The position numbers and the translations under genes were made by a program. Shown here piece by piece: positions 1 through 7,024 of a stretch of 64,000 nt of DNA; within the stretch, counting starts at the first letter, position 1; each line of letters starts with the position of its first letter. The notes under the pieces were generated by a model. It was given only the letters and a program-made list of their open reading frames with translations, was not told where the DNA came from and did not search any database. Source of the stretch: Pseudomonas fluorescens (GTDB taxonomy: Bacteria > Pseudomonadota > Gammaproteobacteria > Pseudomonadales > Pseudomonadaceae); the NCBI RefSeq assembly GCF_002837185.1, contig NZ_KZ477986.1, positions 297,386 to 361,385 of the forward strand, given 5' to 3'.

Positions 1-1734
1 GGCCTCACGGTCGGCCAACGGGCCGACGATCGGCAGGTAGTCGGGGCTGGTGCAACGAAAGGCCGCACGGCCCTGCACGTGTTCCGGTGCCACTGTGTCG
101 GCGTCCAGGCGTTGCAGCAGGTCCTCGGAAATCTCGCGCAGCCTCTGCAGATTGCCGGCATGTTCGGCGCGCGTGGGGGCGAGGTCCTGGTTATTGAAAT
201 CAAAACTGGCGCCCAGGGTGTGCTCGCCCAGGCGGGCCGGTGCGACATAACCTTCAGCGCAGACCACAGTGGCCAGCGCCTGACTCGCCGGCGTCTGCGC
301 CAGGCAGGTGATTTGCCCCCGTATGCGCTTGAGCGGCAAGTCGGCGCTGGGTGCGAACCGCTTGATCTCGGCAGCGCCGGCGAGCACGACCACGCTGGCG
401 CTGGCCAGTACCCGCTCACCGTCGCGCGCGCACCACTGATCATCCACTCGGTCGAGTTCAAGCACCTCGCGGTGGGTGAGCACGTTAATCAAGGGGTGCG
501 TTGCCTGCCACTGGCAGAGCGACGGTGGATGCACCCAGCCGCCTTCGGGGAAAAACAGACCGCCCTGGGCCACGTCGATCCCGGCGCATTGCCGGGCCTG
601 ATCGCGATCGACCAGGTGCAGCAGTTCCGGGGGAAAGGCTGCGGCCAGTTGGGCCTGGCGCTCGCCCTCCCTGGCGTCGAACGCCAGTTGCAACACGCCG
701 CAGTCGTCCCAGTCGACGCCACGGTGCAACTGTTCGAGCAGGCGTCGGGTATGCCCGAAGCCGCTGAGTATCAGTTGGGACAGTGCTGTCCCGTGCGCTG
801 ACAGTTTCAGGTACAGCACGCCCTGGGGATTGCCGGAAGCCTCTGCAGCCAGGCCGGCATGCCGTTCCAGCAGACTGACCCGCCAACCCCGCGCCGCCAG
901 GCTGGCGGCGGTGGCGCAACCGGCCAGGCCACCGCCGATGACCATGGCGTGGCGGTCACCGGTGACTGGCGCCGGCCGTGCAAACCAGGGCCTGGCGCGG
1001 GCGGGCGCCGGACGGTCCTCGGGCCACCCCAGAAACTCCCCGCGCAGGATCTCCCACTTATGGCCAATGCCAGGCGTGCGTTTCATCTTGAACCCGGCGG
1101 CATTGATCAGCCGGCGTACCCAGCCGGTGCTGGTGAAGGTGCTGATGGTCGAACCCGGTGCGGCCAGGCGGGCCAGTTCGGCGAATAGCTCGGCGGTCCA
1201 CATGTCAGGGTTTTTCGCCGGGGCAAAGCCGTCGAGAAACCACGCATCTATTTGCGCGTCCAGTTGCGGCAGTTGCTCCAGGGCGTCGCCGATCAGCAGG
1301 GTCAGGGTGACGCGACCGTTGTCCAGCACCAGGCGCTGGAAGCCTTGATGGATGGCGATGTACTGGCCCAGCAACTGCTCGGCGTAAGGTTGCAGTTCGG
1401 GCCAGAGGGCGAGGGCGCGTTGCAGGTCGGCATGGCTGAGCGGGTATTTCTCCACACTGACAAAATGCAGGCGTGCCCCGGCCACCGCCTGCTGGTCGAA
1501 TAACTGCCAGGCACACAGGAAATTCAAGCCCGTACCGAATCCGGTTTCACCGATCACCAGGCGCCCACCGGCCGGCAAGGCCGCAAAACGCGCCTGCAAG
1601 CGGTTCTGTTCAAGGAACACATAACGGGTTTCTTCCAGGCCCGACTGGTCGGAGAAATACACGTCATCGAACACCCGCGAGTGCGGGCGGCCTTGGTCGT
1701 CCCAGTCGAGCTGGGCGTGGGTGATCGGGTTCAT
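1..1734 (-). CDS. mnmC: MnmC, bifunctional tRNA wobble-uridine modification enzyme (C-terminus cut off)
   Basis: Makes the last two steps of mnm5s2U at the tRNA wobble uridine: the FAD-dependent C-terminal domain removes the carboxymethyl group and the N-terminal SAM-dependent domain methylates the amine. The frame starts with ATG at 1734 (MNPITHAQLDWDDQGRPHSR) and stays open to the window edge, so 578 residues are present and the end is missing. The methyltransferase part has the glycine-rich GETGFGTGLNFL motif and the DUF752-type DAWFLDGFAPAKNPDMW block. The second domain opens with a Rossmann FAD motif (VIGGGLAGCATAASLAARG) near residue 265. It is divergent from the polyphosphate kinase, with a 156-bp gap. 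The family assignment is secure. Confidence 0.95.
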   Translation of the reverse strand, partial: MNPITHAQLDWDDQGRPHSRVFDDVYFSDQSGLEETRYVFLEQNRLQARFAALPAGGRLVIGETGFGTGLNFLCAWQLFDQQAVAGARLHFVSVEKYPLSHADLQRALALWPELQPYAEQLLGQYIAIHQGFQRLVLDNGRVTLTLLIGDALEQLPQLDAQIDAWFLDGFAPAKNPDMWTAELFAELARLAAPGSTISTFTSTGWVRRLINAAGFKMKRTPGIGHKWEILRGEFLGWPEDRPAPARARPWFARPAPVTGDRHAMVIGGGLAGCATAASLAARGWRVSLLERHAGLAAEASGNPQGVLYLKLSAHGTALSQLILSGFGHTRRLLEQLHRGVDWDDCGVLQLAFDAREGERQAQLAAAFPPELLHLVDRDQARQCAGIDVAQGGLFFPEGGWVHPPSLCQWQATHPLINVLTHREVLELDRVDDQWCARDGERVLASASVVVLAGAAEIKRFAPSADLPLKRIRGQITCLAQTPASQALATVVCAEGYVAPARLGEHTLGASFDFNNQDLAPTRAEHAGNLQRLREISEDLLQRLDADTVAPEHVQGRAAFRCTSPDYLPIVGPLADREA

Positions 1735-1890
1735 GGGTGGCTCATATGAATAACGGCAGGTAAAGACAAGGCGGCCATTCTAGCCGATCAACCGGTCTTG
1801 AATTGATCCACGGCAAGCGGCGGTTGAATTTCCTCCCGCGTGTCGTTGCCCAATCCGCTAGTCTTGAGCCATCTTGAAACGGAGCTGCCC

Positions 1891-3405
1891 ATGTTCGAAT
1901 CCGCCGAAATCGGTCACGCCATCGACAAAGACACCTATGACGCCGAAGTGCCGGCCCTGCGTGAAGCCTTGCTGGAAGTGCAGTACGAGCTGCAACAGCA
2001 GAAGCGCTTTCCGGTGATCATCCTGATCAACGGCATCGAAGGCGCGGGCAAGGGCGAAACCGTCAAGCTGCTCAATGAGTGGATGGACCCGCGCCTGATC
2101 GAAGTGCGCACTTTCGACCAGCAGACCGACGAAGAACTGGCGCGCCCGCCGGCCTGGCGTTACTGGCGGCAGTTGCCCGCCAAAGGCCGCATGGGGATTT
2201 TCTTCGGCAACTGGTACAGCCAGATGCTGCAGGGCCGGGTGCATGGACAGATCAAGGATGCGCGGCTCGATCAGGCCATCGCCGGTGCCGAGCGCCTGGA
2301 AAAGATGCTGTGCGATGAAGGCGCGCTGATCTTCAAGTTCTGGTTCCACCTGTCCAAGAAACAGATGAAGGCGCGGCTCAAGGCCCTGGCCGATGACCCG
2401 CTGCACAGCTGGCGCATCAGCCCGCTGGACTGGCAGCAGTCCAAGACTTACGACAAGTTCGTGCATTTCGGCGAGCGCGTGCTGCGCCGCACCAGTCGCG
2501 ACTACGCACCGTGGCACGTGATCGAGGGGGTCGACCCGCATTACCGTGGGCTGACCGTGGGCAAGATCCTGCTCGAAGGCCTGCAGAGCGCGTTGAAGCA
2601 GGCCAGGGTCAAGGCCAGTGGCATGAACCCGGCGCCGCTGCCGTCGTCGGTGGACCAGATGAGCCTGCTCAACAGCCTCGACATGAGCCTGCGGCTGGAC
2701 AAGGACGATTACGAAGAACAGCTGATTACCGAACAGGCGCGCTTTTCCGGCCTGATGCGCGACAAACGCATGCGCAAGCACGCGCTGGTCACCGTCTTTG
2801 AAGGCAACGACGCGGCCGGCAAGGGCGGAGCGATCCGCCGTGTCGCGGCCGCGCTGGACCCGCGCCAGTACCACATCGTGCCGATTGCCGCGCCCAGCGA
2901 AGACGAGCGCGCCCAGCCGTACCTGTGGCGGTTCTGGCAGAAGATCCCGGCGCGGGGCATGTTCACCGTGTTCGATCGCTCCTGGTACGGCCGCGTGCTG
3001 GTGGAACGCATCGAAGGCTTCTGCACCCCGACGGACTGGATGCGCGCCTATGGCGAGATCAATGATTTCGAAGAGCAGCTGCGCGATGCCGGTGTGATCG
3101 TGGTCAAGTTCTGGCTGGCGATCGACAAGGAGACTCAATTGGAACGCTTCAAGGCCCGCGAAGAGATTCCGTTCAAGCGCTTCAAGATTACCGAAGACGA
3201 CTGGCGCAACCGCGACAAGTGGGACGACTATCGTGCGGCGGTAGGCGACATGGTTGATCGCACCAGCACCGAGGTGGCGCCCTGGACGCTGGTGGAAGCC
3301 AACGACAAGCGCTGGGCGCGGGTCAAGGTATTGCGCACGATCAACCGGGCATTGGAAGACGCATTCGAGAAGTCCGACAAGCACGACAAGAAGAAAAAGA
3401 AATAG
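1891..3405 (+). CDS. pap: Polyphosphate:AMP phosphotransferase (double PPK2 domain)
   Basis: Transfers phosphate from polyphosphate to AMP to give ADP. Two PPK2 domains are fused in 504 residues. Each has a P-loop (IEGAGKGE with Lys54; GNDAAGKGG with Lys311) and a lid/Walker B block (FFGNWYSQML; VFDRSWYGRVLVER). In the family the C-terminal copy is usually the catalytic one. I start at ATG 1891 because GGAG lies six bases upstream; the longer GTG-start reading from 1840 has no comparable ribosome site. The protein ends in a Lys-rich tail (KSDKHDKKKKK). The DNA coding for that tail is re-duplicated downstream within the REPIN array. The downstream thiolase is also the neighbour of this gene in P. 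aeruginosa, as I recall (PA3454/PA3455). Confidence 0.93.
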   Translation: MFESAEIGHAIDKDTYDAEVPALREALLEVQYELQQQKRFPVIILINGIEGAGKGETVKLLNEWMDPRLIEVRTFDQQTDEELARPPAWRYWRQLPAKGRMGIFFGNWYSQMLQGRVHGQIKDARLDQAIAGAERLEKMLCDEGALIFKFWFHLSKKQMKARLKALADDPLHSWRISPLDWQQSKTYDKFVHFGERVLRRTSRDYAPWHVIEGVDPHYRGLTVGKILLEGLQSALKQARVKASGMNPAPLPSSVDQMSLLNSLDMSLRLDKDDYEEQLITEQARFSGLMRDKRMRKHALVTVFEGNDAAGKGGAIRRVAAALDPRQYHIVPIAAPSEDERAQPYLWRFWQKIPARGMFTVFDRSWYGRVLVERIEGFCTPTDWMRAYGEINDFEEQLRDAGVIVVKFWLAIDKETQLERFKAREEIPFKRFKITEDDWRNRDKWDDYRAAVGDMVDRTSTEVAPWTLVEANDKRWARVKVLRTINRALEDAFEKSDKHDKKKKK

Positions 3406-3428
3406 AAAAAGCCTGGATCGAACCCGGT

Positions 3429-3524
3429 CCAATGTGGGAGGGGCTTGCTCCCGATGGCGGTGGGTCAGTTTCAGCTGCATCGACTGACAGCCTGCCATCG
3501 GGAGCAAGCCCCCTCCCACATTGG
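3429..3524. repeat. REPIN unit 1
   Basis: Two REP arms in inverted orientation, from CCAATGTGGGAGG to CCTCCCACATTGG, separated by a short variable loop. It sits 24 bp after the kinase stop codon and may act as a transcript-stabilising hairpin or weak terminator. Confidence 0.85.
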
Positions 3525-3617
3525 ATTTGTGCACATCAGATAGACTCCCTGCGCGCGCCATGCCTTCGCCAGAACCGACAAGCACGACAAGAAGAAACAG
3601 CCTGAGCCTGACTCGGC

Positions 3618-3715
3618 CCAACTGTGGGAGGGGGCTTGCCCCCGATGGCGGTGGGTCAGCTGCAGCTGCATCGACTGACAGCCTGCCATCGGGGGCAAGC
3701 CCCCTCCCACATTGG
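3618..3715. repeat. REPIN unit 2
   Basis: Same arms and loop as unit 1, with paired arm-core changes (GCTTGCC and GGCAAGC) that keep the stem complementary. Confidence 0.85.
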
Positions 3716-3808
3716 ATTTTTGCACATCAGATAGATTCCCTGCGCGCGTCATGCCTTCGCCAAACCCGACAAGCACGACAAAAAGAAACAGCCTGAGCCT
3801 GACTCGAT

Positions 3809-3883
3809 CCAACTGTGGGAGGGGGCTTGCTCCCGATGGCGGTGGGTCAGCTGCAGATGCACTGACTGACCCTCCCACATTGG
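3809..3883. repeat. REPIN unit 3, right arm mostly deleted
   Basis: The left arm is intact. The right arm keeps only its outer CCTCCCACATTGG part, because about 24 bp of the inner arm are gone. This accounts for the short 166-bp step to unit 4. Confidence 0.8.
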
Positions 3884-3974
3884 ATTTTTGCACATCAGAT
3901 AGACTCCCTGCGCGTCATGCCTTCGCCAAAACCGACAAGCGCGACAAAAAGAAATAGCCTGAGCCTGACTCGAT

Positions 3975-4072
3975 CCAACTGTGGGAGGGGGCTTGCCCCC
4001 GATGGCGGTGAGTCAGTTGCAGCTGCATCGACTGACAGCCTGCCATCGGGAGCAAGCCCCCTCCCACAGTTG
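3975..4072. repeat. REPIN unit 4
   Basis: Full two-arm unit. Its outer flanks (CCAACTG and CAGTTGA) differ from the ATTGG right end of units 1-3. The preceding spacer keeps an AAATAG, the remnant of the kinase stop context. Confidence 0.8.
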
Positions 4073-4199
4073 ACCTGCACAGACCAGATAGAGCGGTCTT
4101 CCCGGTCCCATGTTTTCGCATCCATGCAGTGAATGATCATCGCGGGCAGCCGGGCCCGCATCTATCCTCGATCCACAACCACAAGATCGAGGTAGCCCC

Positions 4200-5384
4200 A
4201 TGCGTGAAGTAGTGATCGTCGACAGTGTGCGAACCGGCCTGGCCAAGTCCTTTCGCGGCAAGTTCAACCAGACCCGGCCCGATGACATGGCGGCCCATTG
4301 TGTCAACGCGCTGCTGGTGCGCAATGGCATCGACCCGGTCACGGTCGAAGACTGCATCGTCGGCGCCGGCTCCAACGAAGGCGCCCAGGGTTACAACATC
4401 GGGCGCAATGTGGCGGTGCTGTCGCAACTGGGCACCGGTACGGCGGGCATGACCCTCAATCGTTTCTGTTCGTCAGGCTTGCAGGCGATTGCCATTGCCG
4501 CCAACCAGATTGCCTCGGGTTGCAGCGACATCATCGTTGCCGGTGGTGTGGAATCCATCAGCCTGACCATGAAAAGCGTCAACACCGACCACCTGATCAA
4601 CCCGCTGCTCAAGGAGCAGGTACCAGGCATTTATTTTCCTATGGGCCAGACCGCCGAAATCGTCGCGCGTCGCTATAACGTCAGCCGCGAGGATCAGGAC
4701 CTGTACGCCCTGCAAAGCCAGCAGCGCACCGCGCAGGCGCAGGCTGATGGGTTGTTCGACGATGAAATCGTGCCGATGGCGGTCAAGTACAAAGTCGAAG
4801 ACAAGCGTACCGGTCAAGTGCAGGTGCTCGATGGCGTGGTCGACCGCGACGACTGCAACCGCCCCGACACCACTCTGGCCAGCCTCAGTGGCTTGAAGCC
4901 GGTGTTTGCCGAAGACGGTTCGGTGACGGCGGGTAATTCGTCGCAGCTGTCCGACGGTGCGTCGATGACGCTGGTGATGAGCCTGGAAAAAGCCCTGGCG
5001 TTGGGGCTCAAGCCCAAGGCGTTTTTTCGCGGTTTTACCGTGGCCGGTTGCGAGCCGGACGAAATGGGCATCGGCCCGGTGTTCTCGGTGCCCAGGTTGC
5101 TCAAGGCCAAAGGCTTGCAGGTGGCGGATATCGACCTGTGGGAGCTCAACGAAGCATTTGCCTCGCAGTGCCTGTATGCGCGTAACCGCCTGCAAATCGA
5201 CAATGCCAGATACAACGTCAACGGCGGTTCGATCTCCATCGGCCACCCGTTCGGCATGACCGGCTCGCGGCAGGTGGGGCACCTGGTGCGCGAGTTGCAG
5301 CGCCGCAACCTGCGTTACGGCATCGTCACCATGTGCGTGGGCGGCGGAATGGGCGCAACCGGATTGTTCGAGGCCGTGCGTTAG
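4200..5384 (+). CDS. Thiolase, acetyl-CoA C-acyltransferase
   Basis: A 394-residue thiolase, which condenses or cleaves acyl-CoA with CoA. The catalytic set is visible: nucleophile Cys90 in NRFCSSGLQAI, His349 in IGHPFGMTGSRQ, and the acid/base Cys379 in CVGGGMGATGLFE. The ATG at 4200 follows a GAGG (4189-4192) with fitting spacing. The length matches degradative and biosynthetic thiolases, and the sequence alone does not tell which acyl chain it takes. It is a single gene, closed by a strong intrinsic terminator. The 5' side is separated from the kinase by the repeat array, so it is probably transcribed on its own. Confidence 0.92.
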   Translation: MREVVIVDSVRTGLAKSFRGKFNQTRPDDMAAHCVNALLVRNGIDPVTVEDCIVGAGSNEGAQGYNIGRNVAVLSQLGTGTAGMTLNRFCSSGLQAIAIAANQIASGCSDIIVAGGVESISLTMKSVNTDHLINPLLKEQVPGIYFPMGQTAEIVARRYNVSREDQDLYALQSQQRTAQAQADGLFDDEIVPMAVKYKVEDKRTGQVQVLDGVVDRDDCNRPDTTLASLSGLKPVFAEDGSVTAGNSSQLSDGASMTLVMSLEKALALGLKPKAFFRGFTVAGCEPDEMGIGPVFSVPRLLKAKGLQVADIDLWELNEAFASQCLYARNRLQIDNARYNVNGGSISIGHPFGMTGSRQVGHLVRELQRRNLRYGIVTMCVGGGMGATGLFEAVR

Positions 5385-5417
5385 GCCTTGATTGACGGGT
5401 TGCAACACACGCTGACA

Positions 5418-5441
5418 GGGGGAGCTTTGCTCCCCCTTTTT
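5418..5441 (+). terminator. Intrinsic terminator of the thiolase gene
   Basis: Perfect 8-bp stem GGGGGAGC / GCTCCCCC (5418-5425 and 5429-5436) with a TTT loop, followed by five T residues. It lies 33 bp after the stop codon. Confidence 0.9.
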
Positions 5442-5525
5442 GCATCTGCCGTTCAGGCATGTCCCTGCACGCTGGTCAAATAGTTAGTTGCAATATCCCT
5501 GTAAGGTTTATTGTTTTAACGGCTA

Positions 5526-5607
5526 TGTAGCCCTATTCTTACAGCTGTTTCCAGTACTAAATAATTCTCATCTAACTTCAGTGTAGTCCTATTCCTTCAG
5601 TTGTTTT
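5526..5607. repeat. Imperfect direct repeat in the fimbrial leader
   Basis: TGTAGCCCTATTCTTACAG (5526-5544) recurs as TGTAGTCCTATTCCTTCAG (5582-5600), and both are followed by a T-rich stretch. The start-to-start offset is 56 bp. Such a spaced pair may be a regulator-binding array. Confidence 0.6.
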
Positions 5608-5694
5608 TAAAGTTTTGGCAAATGGCCATAATTTTCCTGCAAGCCTTGATATACAAAGGCTACGTCATTAAACGAAACGGCTGGCTTACTTCTT

Positions 5695-5715
5695 CAAGTG
5701 TGAAGTGGACACTTG
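5695..5715. promoter_or_regulatory. Palindrome CAAGTGT-N7-ACACTTG, candidate operator
   Basis: Perfect 7-bp inverted arms at 5695-5701 and 5709-5715 around a 7-bp spacer, 155 bp upstream of the first pilin ATG. The length and spacing suit a dimeric regulator. Its identity is unknown. Confidence 0.5.
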
Positions 5716-5870
5716 CCCGGCGTTGAGCGTGATCCTGAAATGCAATACAAAAAGTTGGAAAAGCACGTCAGGAATTCCTCTCGATGCATAGGTCAAACCG
5801 CTCTTTTAATCAGCCCTGCGCCTATCGGTGGCAAGGCTCCTTAATGACACTTGTTAGTGGGAATCTGTAG

Positions 5871-6392
5871 ATGAAAACCAAAATGAAAACTGTGCTGTTG
5901 TCTGTCGGTCTGCTGGCGGGTTCGATGTCGATGGCGCACGCGGCGGATGGAACAGTGACGTTTATCGGGTCGGTCCACTCGGGTGCCTGCTCTATCAAGC
6001 CTGACTCCGTCGACCAAACCGTTCGCCTGGGCGCGATTGCAAAGCATCAACTGCAAGCGGGGGGCAAATCGGAAGCGCGGACCGTGAAGATCGAGCTGGA
6101 AGGTTGCGATCTGACGGGCCTCACTGACAACACGGTCACCACGACCTTCACCGGCGCGCCATCCTCGGTTGTGCCCGGTGCTATCGGTACGGTCGGCGGT
6201 GCAGGCAACCTGGGCATCATGATGACCCATGGCGGGGACCTCGTTAAGTTGGGTGTGCCTACCGCCCCGCAAGTCATCAGCGTGGGTGATAACACGCTGG
6301 AATTCGGCGCGTACGTACAAGGCGCCGCCACTGGGGACATCATTCCCGGCGACTTCAGCGCGGTCACCAATTTCACTTTGGCTTATCAGTAA
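5871..6392 (+). CDS. Fimbrial major pilin (type 1/pap-like)
   Basis: A 173-residue secreted pilin. The signal peptide covers residues 1-24 (ends MAHA). The mature chain has the usual chaperone-usher pilin pattern: Cys40 and Cys79 placed for the conserved disulfide, an N-terminal extension with alternating hydrophobics (DGTVTFIGSV), and a C-terminal beta strand (NFTLAYQ) ending in the penultimate Tyr. First position, and a stable hairpin just downstream, mark it as the probable major rod subunit. GGGA 9-10 bases before ATG 5871 serves as ribosome site; a second in-frame ATG lies at 5883. Confidence 0.88.
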   Translation: MKTKMKTVLLSVGLLAGSMSMAHAADGTVTFIGSVHSGACSIKPDSVDQTVRLGAIAKHQLQAGGKSEARTVKIELEGCDLTGLTDNTVTTTFTGAPSSVVPGAIGTVGGAGNLGIMMTHGGDLVKLGVPTAPQVISVGDNTLEFGAYVQGAATGDIIPGDFSAVTNFTLAYQ

Positions 6393-6398
6393 GTTTCA

Positions 6399-6423
6399 CC
6401 CCCGCCACCCGGTGTGGCGGGGG
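6399..6423 (+). terminator. GC-rich hairpin between the first two pilin genes
   Basis: Perfect 10-bp stem CCCCCGCCAC / GTGGCGGGGG with a 5-base loop, placed 7 bp after the first pilin stop and without a T run. In pap-type operons a hairpin here stabilises or partly terminates the major-pilin mRNA, so that the rod subunit is made in excess. The same role is inferred here. Confidence 0.7.
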
Positions 6424-6443
6424 GATTCTGACGGGAGATCCAG

Positions 6444-7004
6444 GTGAACACATTCATACGTCTGGCTATCGCCTCTTCATTAACGACATTCATCAGCCCT
6501 TGTGTTGTCGCCCAGGCGGCTGCGCAAGGCGATGGGGTCGTGCTGCTGGGAGGGGAAGTGGTTGATTCCGCCTGCGGGCTGGAATTGGCCAGCATCGATC
6601 AAACCATCGAGATGCCGCCCGAGCCGGTGGGTCGGCTCTTGCGCAACACGCGGGGCGAAGACCATCCCTTTCAGCTGCGTCTGGTCAATTGCTCGTTGAG
6701 CCGCCCGGACCCGTCGCGCCCGGGTGCAAGCCTGCCGGATTGGGAACACATGCGCGTGACGTTCGAAGGTCCCACCGACAGGGCAGGGCTCTCCTTCGCA
6801 GTGTTTGGCGACTCGCAGGGGGTTGCCCTGCACATCGTCGACGCCGCCGGCCAGGAAAGCCTGCCGGGGCAACGCATGGCGCCGGTCCCGCTGGCGGAAG
6901 GTGACATGACACTCAACTACCGGTTTTTCCTGGTCGGCAACGGCTTGCCATTGGTGGTCGGGGCTCACAGTGCCGCGGTGCGGTTCAAGTTGGAATACTT
7001 TTGA
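6444..7004 (+). CDS. Fimbrial subunit in the PapH position
   Basis: A 186-residue pilin-family protein with a GTG start at 6444 and GGGAG ten bases upstream. The signal peptide is about residues 1-25, and Cys44/Cys83 form the pilin disulfide pair. The C-terminal strand RFKLEYF ends in Phe rather than Gln. It lies between the major pilin and the usher, the place held by the rod terminator PapH in the pap operon. A termination/anchoring role is an inference from position only; it could be a second structural pilin. Its stop region overlaps an alternative upstream reading of the usher gene. Confidence 0.78.
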   Translation: MNTFIRLAIASSLTTFISPCVVAQAAAQGDGVVLLGGEVVDSACGLELASIDQTIEMPPEPVGRLLRNTRGEDHPFQLRLVNCSLSRPDPSRPGASLPDWEHMRVTFEGPTDRAGLSFAVFGDSQGVALHIVDAAGQESLPGQRMAPVPLAEGDMTLNYRFFLVGNGLPLVVGAHSAAVRFKLEYF

Positions 7005-7024
7005 ACAGTGATGGACAGGCTTGC

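Larger units (their letters stand above)
3361..4075. repeat. Tandem array of four REPINs interleaved with copies of the pap 3' end
   Basis: Four inverted REP pairs (REPINs) lie head to tail at 3429-3524, 3618-3715, 3809-3883 and 3975-4072. Each arm is a GTGGGAGGGGGCTTGC-type palindrome. The spacers between them are also repeated. Each carries a version of CCGACAAGCACGACAAGAAG, which is the coding sequence of the kinase C-terminus at 3374; the copies start at 3575, 3766 and 3932. Start-to-start distances of the REPINs are 189, 191 and 166 bp. The short one reflects loss of most of the right arm of unit 3. The 794-bp gap to the thiolase holds nothing else I can recognise. Confidence 0.9.
5442..5870 (+). 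promoter_or_regulatory. AT-rich leader of the fimbrial operon
   Basis: About 430 bp without a gene between the thiolase terminator and the first pilin. It is clearly richer in A/T than the surrounding coding DNA. It holds an imperfect 25-bp direct repeat (5526 and 5582) and a 21-bp palindrome (5695-5715), described separately. No regulator gene is nearby, so the operon is probably controlled from elsewhere. I could not fix a single convincing -35/-10 pair. Confidence 0.6.

Noticed and set aside
1858..3621. Open frame of 587 codons on the minus strand over the kinase gene
   Set aside because: Antisense shadow of a high-GC gene; the plus strand has two complete PPK2 domains and a ribosome site.
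3429..4072. Regularly spaced repeats considered as a CRISPR array
   Set aside because: Units are ~190 bp with inverted REP arms and repeated, not unique, spacers; no cas genes nearby.
4473..5408. 311-codon minus-strand frame across the thiolase
   Set aside because: The plus-strand thiolase has all three catalytic motifs; the antisense translation is His/Arg/Gln-rich shadow text.
5630..5650. Possible sigma-54 promoter (TGGC...TGCA) before the fimbrial operon
   Set aside because: The GG-to-GC distance is 15 instead of 12 bases, so it does not fit the consensus.
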